Of a stretch of 64,000 bases of DNA, positions 60,176-64,000 are shown one piece after another (position 1 is the first letter of the stretch; the number at the start of each line of letters is the position of its first letter). Below the pieces are notes generated by a model. The model ran no database searches. It saw only the letters and a list, made by a program, of their open reading frames with translations, and was not told the DNA's origin. The stretch is from the NCBI GenBank assembly GCA_034005275.1, contig JAVEVA010000002.1:1-64000 (forward strand). The letters run 5' to 3'. A program made the translations under genes and the position numbers. This stretch comes from Thauera sp034005275. Lineage in GTDB: Bacteria > Pseudomonadota > Gammaproteobacteria > Burkholderiales > Rhodocyclaceae.

Positions 60176-61969
60176 TCAGTAGGTACGCTTGGCGAGCGCG
60201 ATCGGCTCAACATCGGCGGACAGCGGCTTCAGGTTGACCGGCTTGTACTCGAGACGGCTGCCTTCGCTGTACCACAAGGTGTGCTTGAGCCAGTTCTCGT
60301 CATCACGGCCATTCGGATGCTCGGCGGTATCCGGTGCATCGTCACGGACGTGGGCACCACGCGATTCCTTGCGCGCTTCGGCCGAAGTCATGGTGGCGCG
60401 GGCGACTTCGATCAGGTTGTCGAGTTCGAGCGCTTCCATGCGGGCCACGTTCCAGACCTTGGACTTGTCCTTGATCTCGGTGCGCTTGGCGCGTTCGGCG
60501 ATTTCCTCGATCTTGACCACCCCTTCCTTGAGAAGATCGTCGAAGCGGAAGACCCCGGCGTGGCGCTGCATGGTGCGGCGCATGTCGGCACCGACCTCAA
60601 ACACGCTTTCGCCATTGGTCTGCGCTTCGAGACGGGCGAGACGGGCAAGCGAACGGTCAGCCGCATCAGCAGGCAGCGGCTTGAGCGGCAGCTGACCGGA
60701 GCGGATATCCTCGACCACGGTTTCACCGGCCGATTTGCCGAACACCAGCAGATCGAGCAACGAGTTGGTGCCGAGACGGTTGGCACCGTGCACCGAAGTA
60801 CAGCCGCATTCGCCGGCGGCGTAGAAACCGGGCACCGGGGTGTTCGGATTGCCGTCCTTCGGCACCACCACCTGAGCCTTGTAGTTGGTCGGAATGCCGC
60901 CCATCTGGTAGTGGGCAGTCGGTACGACCGGAATCGGCGCCTTGATCGGGTCGACGCCAGCGAACTGGATCGAGATCTCGCGGATGCCGGGCAGGCGCTT
61001 GAGAATGGTTTCCGGCGACAGGTGAGTGATGTCGAGCAGCACGTGATCCTTGTCATGACCACAGCCGCGACCTTCGTTGATCTCGGTGGTCATCGCCCGC
61101 GAAACCACGTCACGCGAAGCCAGATCCTTCAGGTTGGGCGCATAGCGCTCCATGAAGCGTTCGCCGGAAGCATTGCGCAGAATGCCGCCTTCGCCACGCA
61201 CGCCTTCGGTGATCAGCACCCCGGCACCGGCCACACCGGTGGGGTGGAACTGCCAGAATTCCAGATCTTCCAGCGGGATGCCGGCGCGTGCCGCCATGCC
61301 CAGGCCGTCACCGGTGTTGATGAAGGCATTGGTCGAGGACTGGAAAATGCGTCCGGCACCGCCGGTGGCAAAAATGGTGGCGCGGCAATGGAAAATCGAC
61401 ACTTCGCCGGTTTCCAGTTCCATCGCGGTCACACCCAGCACATTGCCGTCGGCATCACGAACCAGGTCAAGCGCCATCCACTCGACGAAGAACTGGGTGT
61501 TGGCCCGCACGTTGCGCTGATAGAGCGCGTGCAGCATGGCGTGACCGGTACGGTCAGCGGCAGCACAGGAACGCATCACCGGCGCTTCGCCGTAGTTCAT
61601 CGAGTGGCCACCGAAGGGACGCTGGTAGATCTTGCCGTTGTCGGTGCGGTCGAAAGGCATGCCGTAGTGTTCGAGCTCGATCACCACTTCATTGGCCTTC
61701 TTGCACATGAACTCGATCGCATCCTGGTCACCCAGCCAGTCCGAGCCCTTGACGGTGTCGTACATGTGCCAGTGCCAGTTGTCCTCGGTGGTATTGCCCA
61801 GCGAAGCGGCGACACCGCCCTGAGCGGCAACCGTGTGCGAACGGGTCGGGAAGACCTTGGTCAGCACCGCAGTCCTGAGGCCGGCTTCGGAGAGCTGCAG
61901 GGCGGCACGCAGGCCGGCGCCGCCGGCACCGACAATGACCGCATCAAAAGTACGCGTTGCAACGTTCAC
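60176..61969 (-). CDS. sdhA: Succinate dehydrogenase flavoprotein subunit
   Basis: The catalytic FAD subunit. FAD-binding DAVIVGAGGAGLRAALQL, the flavinylated His in TRSHTVAAQGG, active-site region HMAGYGEAP-like blocks and HGANRLGTNSLLDLLVFG are visible. A GTG at 61969 is the likely start: it is 2 bp after the sdhD stop and has GGAGG 8 nt upstream. This gives 597 residues. Confidence 0.97.
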   Translation of the reverse strand: MNVATRTFDAVIVGAGGAGLRAALQLSEAGLRTAVLTKVFPTRSHTVAAQGGVAASLGNTTEDNWHWHMYDTVKGSDWLGDQDAIEFMCKKANEVVIELEHYGMPFDRTDNGKIYQRPFGGHSMNYGEAPVMRSCAAADRTGHAMLHALYQRNVRANTQFFVEWMALDLVRDADGNVLGVTAMELETGEVSIFHCRATIFATGGAGRIFQSSTNAFINTGDGLGMAARAGIPLEDLEFWQFHPTGVAGAGVLITEGVRGEGGILRNASGERFMERYAPNLKDLASRDVVSRAMTTEINEGRGCGHDKDHVLLDITHLSPETILKRLPGIREISIQFAGVDPIKAPIPVVPTAHYQMGGIPTNYKAQVVVPKDGNPNTPVPGFYAAGECGCTSVHGANRLGTNSLLDLLVFGKSAGETVVEDIRSGQLPLKPLPADAADRSLARLARLEAQTNGESVFEVGADMRRTMQRHAGVFRFDDLLKEGVVKIEEIAERAKRTEIKDKSKVWNVARMEALELDNLIEVARATMTSAEARKESRGAHVRDDAPDTAEHPNGRDDENWLKHTLWYSEGSRLEYKPVNLKPLSADVEPIALAKRTY

Positions 61970-61971
61970 GC

Positions 61972-62322
61972 TCACAGCCTCCACAGAATCTTGACGGCCC
62001 AACCGGCATAGCCGAGCAGGACAAAAATCGTAGCGAAATGCAGCCCCAGACGGACGCCGGCATGCTTGACGTAGTCCATCCAGATATTCCTCACGCCCAC
62101 CCAGGCGTGATACAGCACCGACAGCACGAACAGGAAGCTGAGGAAGGCAAACAGACCGCCGTCAAACAGCCCCGCCCAGGCTTCATAGCTGAATTCGGAC
62201 AGGCCAAGCATGGCGAACACGAAGATCACCGTGTAAGCGGCCATGAAAATCGCAGTGGCACGCTGCGCGAGCCATTCCTTCAGGCCGTAATGTGCGCCCA
62301 CCGGCGCGCGACGCATTACCAT
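61972..62322 (-). CDS. sdhD: Succinate dehydrogenase membrane anchor subunit
   Basis: A 116-residue protein with three helices (AIFMAAYTVIFVFAMLGL, AFLSFLFVLSVLYHAWVGV with the heme-binding His, and FATIFVLLGYAGWAVKILW). It follows sdhC with a 7-bp overlap and precedes sdhA. YHAWVGVRNIWMDYVKHAG is the family signature around the heme and quinone site. Confidence 0.93.
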   Translation of the reverse strand: MVMRRAPVGAHYGLKEWLAQRATAIFMAAYTVIFVFAMLGLSEFSYEAWAGLFDGGLFAFLSFLFVLSVLYHAWVGVRNIWMDYVKHAGVRLGLHFATIFVLLGYAGWAVKILWRL

Positions 62323-62708
62323 ATTTTCACCCAGATGAGCAAAGTGAGCACCAGGCTGATCGCAAAAGTGGCGCGCGCGGTCTTGCGCGAGACTTCGAGG
62401 TCAGTGCCCTTGTTGATATCAAGGAAAAGGTGACGGATACCGGCACAGAAGTGATGCATGTAAGCCCAGCTCAGCCCCATCAGGATGAGCTTGACGAACG
62501 CACCGGACATGATTTCACGGAAGCTCTCGAAACTTTGCGCCGATCCGAGACTGCGGTCGAGCAAAAAGAGCAGGAAGGGCAGAAACAGGAACAAGCCGGC
62601 ACCGCTGATACGGTGGAGGATCGAGAGTTTCGCCCCGATGGGCTGCCGAAAGCTGCGCAAATCGAGCGAATTCGGCCTTTGTTGTTTACGTACTGTCACT
62701 TCTGACAT
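62316..62708 (-). CDS. sdhC: Succinate dehydrogenase cytochrome b556 subunit
   Basis: A 130-residue membrane anchor with three helices. It has SFRQPIGAKLSILHRISGAGLF, the quinone-site Ser/Arg pattern, and the heme ligand region SWAYMHHFCAGIRHL. ATG 62708 begins MSEVTVRKQQRP; the open frame upstream to 62801 reads the promoter region. It is the first gene of sdhCDAB-sdhE-gltA. Confidence 0.94.
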   Translation of the reverse strand: MSEVTVRKQQRPNSLDLRSFRQPIGAKLSILHRISGAGLFLFLPFLLFLLDRSLGSAQSFESFREIMSGAFVKLILMGLSWAYMHHFCAGIRHLFLDINKGTDLEVSRKTARATFAISLVLTLLIWVKIW

Positions 62709-62786
62709 GAAGACTCCCCTGTACATGCGCGGCGAACGGTCCGCCACGAACACCTGATCAACGCATGCGAGCATGCGCAGCCGCCG

Positions 62787-62792
62787 ATTATA
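62787..62792 (-). promoter_or_regulatory. Candidate -10 box of the sdhCDAB operon
   Basis: A perfect TATAAT occurs on the minus strand at 62792-62787, predicting a start near 62780 and a ~70 nt leader before sdhC. The -35 at 17 bp (TTCGCC) is weak, so an activator may be needed. Confidence 0.5.
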
Positions 62793-62816
62793 ACGCTGCA
62801 ACGCAGCATGGCGAAT

Positions 62817-63545
62817 TCAATTGAGCTCATTCAGATAAAAGTGTTCGGCAGTTGAATAGAGTCCCCGCCGCCACTCCACCGGTTTGTCACCATAGGTATA
62901 GGTCACCCGCTCGACCGACAGCAAAGGCGTGCCTTCTTCGACCTGCAGGGTTTCTGCAGTGCCGCGATCGGCGGCCACTGCCCGCAGCCGCTCTTCGGCG
63001 CGGATCATGCGCACGCCGAAACGGGTCTCGAACAGGCTGTAGAGCGAACCATGCCAGTCCTTGAGCATTTCGCCATTGAGCCCCTGGAACACTTCACCGG
63101 GGAGATACAGTTCATCCACCACCACCGGCGTGACATCGAACTTGAGGATGCGGCGGACAATGATGATCGGCGCGCCCGGCTCGATGCCGAGCATGCGCGA
63201 AGCTTCCTGTCCCGCCTTGGCCCGCCAGCAATCGAGCGGCAGGCTCTTCGGATGGGAGAGGTCGCCATTCATCGGCACCAGACGCAGAAAGCGGAACAGC
63301 GCGCGCGGGTCATTGTGGGAAGCGACAAACGTGCCCTTGCCCTGCTTGCGCACCAGCAGATTGTCGACTGCCATCTCGTCGATGGCCTTGCGCACCGTGC
63401 CCTGAGAGACGCCATAGCGGGTGGCGAGCTCCTGCTCGCTGGGGATCATCTGCCCGGGAGCCCACTCGCCATCCTCAAGCGCCTGCAGAATCAAGGCCTT
63501 GATCTGACGATAGAGCGGACTGAAAGTTGGGGTTGCACGTGACAT
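62817..63545 (-). CDS. GntR-family (HutC-type) transcriptional regulator
   Basis: An N-terminal winged helix-turn-helix (LYRQIKALILQALEDGEWAPGQMIPSE, TRYGVSQGTVRKAIDEMAVDNLLVRKQGKGTFV) and a C-terminal UTRA ligand domain (IIVRRILKFDVTPVVVDELYLP, VERVTYTYGDKPVEWRRGLY) identify a HutC-type repressor of 242 residues. Its place between sdhC and the divergent mdh suggests it controls TCA genes in response to a carboxylate or acyl compound; that is inference. ATG 63545 is the preferred start. Confidence 0.92.
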   Translation of the reverse strand: MSRATPTFSPLYRQIKALILQALEDGEWAPGQMIPSEQELATRYGVSQGTVRKAIDEMAVDNLLVRKQGKGTFVASHNDPRALFRFLRLVPMNGDLSHPKSLPLDCWRAKAGQEASRMLGIEPGAPIIIVRRILKFDVTPVVVDELYLPGEVFQGLNGEMLKDWHGSLYSLFETRFGVRMIRAEERLRAVAADRGTAETLQVEEGTPLLSVERVTYTYGDKPVEWRRGLYSTAEHFYLNELN

Positions 63546-63591
63546 GCGGCGCATTTGAGCACAAAATCCGCCAATGGTCCACAATTCGTCA

Positions 63592-63611
63592 TATGTCTTA
63601 TATAAGATATA
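63592..63611. promoter_or_regulatory. Palindromic operator between the GntR gene and mdh
   Basis: The core TCTTATATAAGA (63596-63607) is a perfect 12-bp palindrome; with flanks TATG and TATA it extends to 20 bp with one mismatch. It lies 47 bp before the GntR start and 15 bp before the mdh -35, a good position for GntR binding and autoregulation. Confidence 0.7.
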
Positions 63612-63625
63612 GTTTATAGCCTGTC

Positions 63626-63654
63626 TTGACGATCTTGATCCTGCAGTCTAGAGT
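63626..63654 (+). promoter_or_regulatory. Sigma-70 promoter of mdh
   Basis: TTGACG (63626-63631), a 17-bp spacer and TAGAGT (63649-63654). Transcription starting near 63661 would give an ~85 nt leader. Confidence 0.6.
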
Positions 63655-63678
63655 TGCCGGGTTGTGAAGCTTGCCTTT

Positions 63679-63712
63679 CAGGTCCTTTATCAGGTCTGCC
63701 TTTTTTCAGGTC
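63679..63712 (+). repeat. Three CAGGTC motifs in the mdh leader
   Basis: CAGGTC occurs at 63679-63684, 63691-63696 and 63707-63712, in pyrimidine-rich DNA between the mdh promoter and its start codon. The role is unknown. Confidence 0.5.
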
Positions 63713-63745
63713 TTCTTACCACCGTTTTCTTGAGGGAGAAATCAC

Positions 63746-64000
63746 ATGAGCAAAGCACCCATGCGTGTTGCAGTTACCGGCGCCGCCGGCCAGATCGGCT
63801 ACAGCCTGCTGTTCCGCATTGCCAGCGGCGAGATGCTCGGCAAGGATCAGCCCGTCATCCTGCAACTGCTCGACCTGCCACAAGCCCAGAAGGCGGTCGC
63901 CGGGGTGATGATGGAGCTCGAAGACTGTGCGTTCCCGCTGCTCGCCGGCATGATCGCCACCGATGACCCGAACGTCGCTTTCAAGGATGCCGACGTCTGC
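63746..64000 (+). CDS. mdh: Malate dehydrogenase (5' part; continues beyond the window)
   Basis: NAD-dependent malate to oxaloacetate enzyme. The first 85 codons read MSKAPMRVAVTGAAGQIGYS, with the nucleotide-binding GAAGQIG loop, then LLDLPQAQKAVAGVMMELED and AFPLL, the form found in betaproteobacteria. GAGGGAGAA precedes ATG 63746. It diverges from the GntR gene and completes the TCA cluster. The 3' end lies outside. Confidence 0.96.
   Translation, partial: MSKAPMRVAVTGAAGQIGYSLLFRIASGEMLGKDQPVILQLLDLPQAQKAVAGVMMELEDCAFPLLAGMIATDDPNVAFKDADVC

Noticed and set aside
1..64000. CRISPR arrays, insertion sequences, prophage or integron features
   Set aside because: No regularly spaced direct repeats, transposase, integrase or attachment sites were seen; the only dispersed repeats are REP-like.

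Overview
The window is chromosomal DNA of a Gram-negative bacterium that looks like a betaproteobacterium. Signs of this are the min operon followed by tRNA-Leu, a fimT-pilVWX-pilY1-pilE minor pilin operon, DUF3579 and DUF2788 proteins, and a GntR/sdhCDAB/sdhE/gltA/sucAB/lpdA block divergent from mdh. The organism has type IV pili, a high-affinity cbb3 oxidase and c-di-GMP signalling, so it is probably an aerobic or microaerobic environmental species. I cannot name a genus. Two 100-N runs show a short-read draft assembly.

Layout: 85-1966 minCDE; 2002-2086 tRNA-Leu(UAA), whose 3' end overlaps a convergent Nudix gene; 2971-9973 minor pilin operon; 10071-11187 YjfB-like protein, YajQ and DUF2788; 11225-14647 argG, argF and argD; 15112-15836 DUF3579 and rpsT, converging on a bidirectional terminator; 15931-18735 a hybrid sensor kinase; 18883-22159 ccoNOQP; 22436-24298 a diguanylate cyclase. 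From 24336 to 29012 is a looser, sulfur-flavoured accessory region: two YeeE/YedE halves, a truncated FadL-like porin, DUF2249, a SLAC1/TehA channel and a periplasmic rhodanese. From 29221 come YghU, a methyltransferase, an rRNA/tRNA methyltransferase, a SprT-like protease overlapping dinB, parC, an acyltransferase, murJ and a small MscS. Then ankyrin protein, tatD, pilZ, holB, tmk and mltG run leftward, followed by ygfZ, NRDE, a spermidine synthase-like protein, an L,D-transpeptidase, tadA, dinG and zapE. From 52035 to 62708 lies the TCA block, with a GntR regulator and divergent mdh at the right edge.

The most interesting find is in the 414-bp gap between the SLAC1 channel and the rhodanese (27819-28233). 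On the minus strand it holds a full-consensus sigma-54 promoter. About 12 nt downstream of the -12 element starts a ~104-nt RNA candidate closed by an 11-bp stem and ending in six U. Three equally spaced TGCC-N5-GGCA palindromes sit 95-136 bp upstream of its start, where an enhancer-binding protein would bind. This looks like an undescribed RpoN-dependent small RNA gene.

Other points: short tandem duplications (8-16 bp) span or follow the stop codons of many unrelated genes. Two REPIN-like inverted repeats were found. One N gap is flanked by an identical 127-bp sequence, an unmerged contig overlap that splits the rhodanese gene artificially. A SprT-like protease is translationally coupled to DNA polymerase IV. 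All coordinates and motifs were read by eye; no searches were run.
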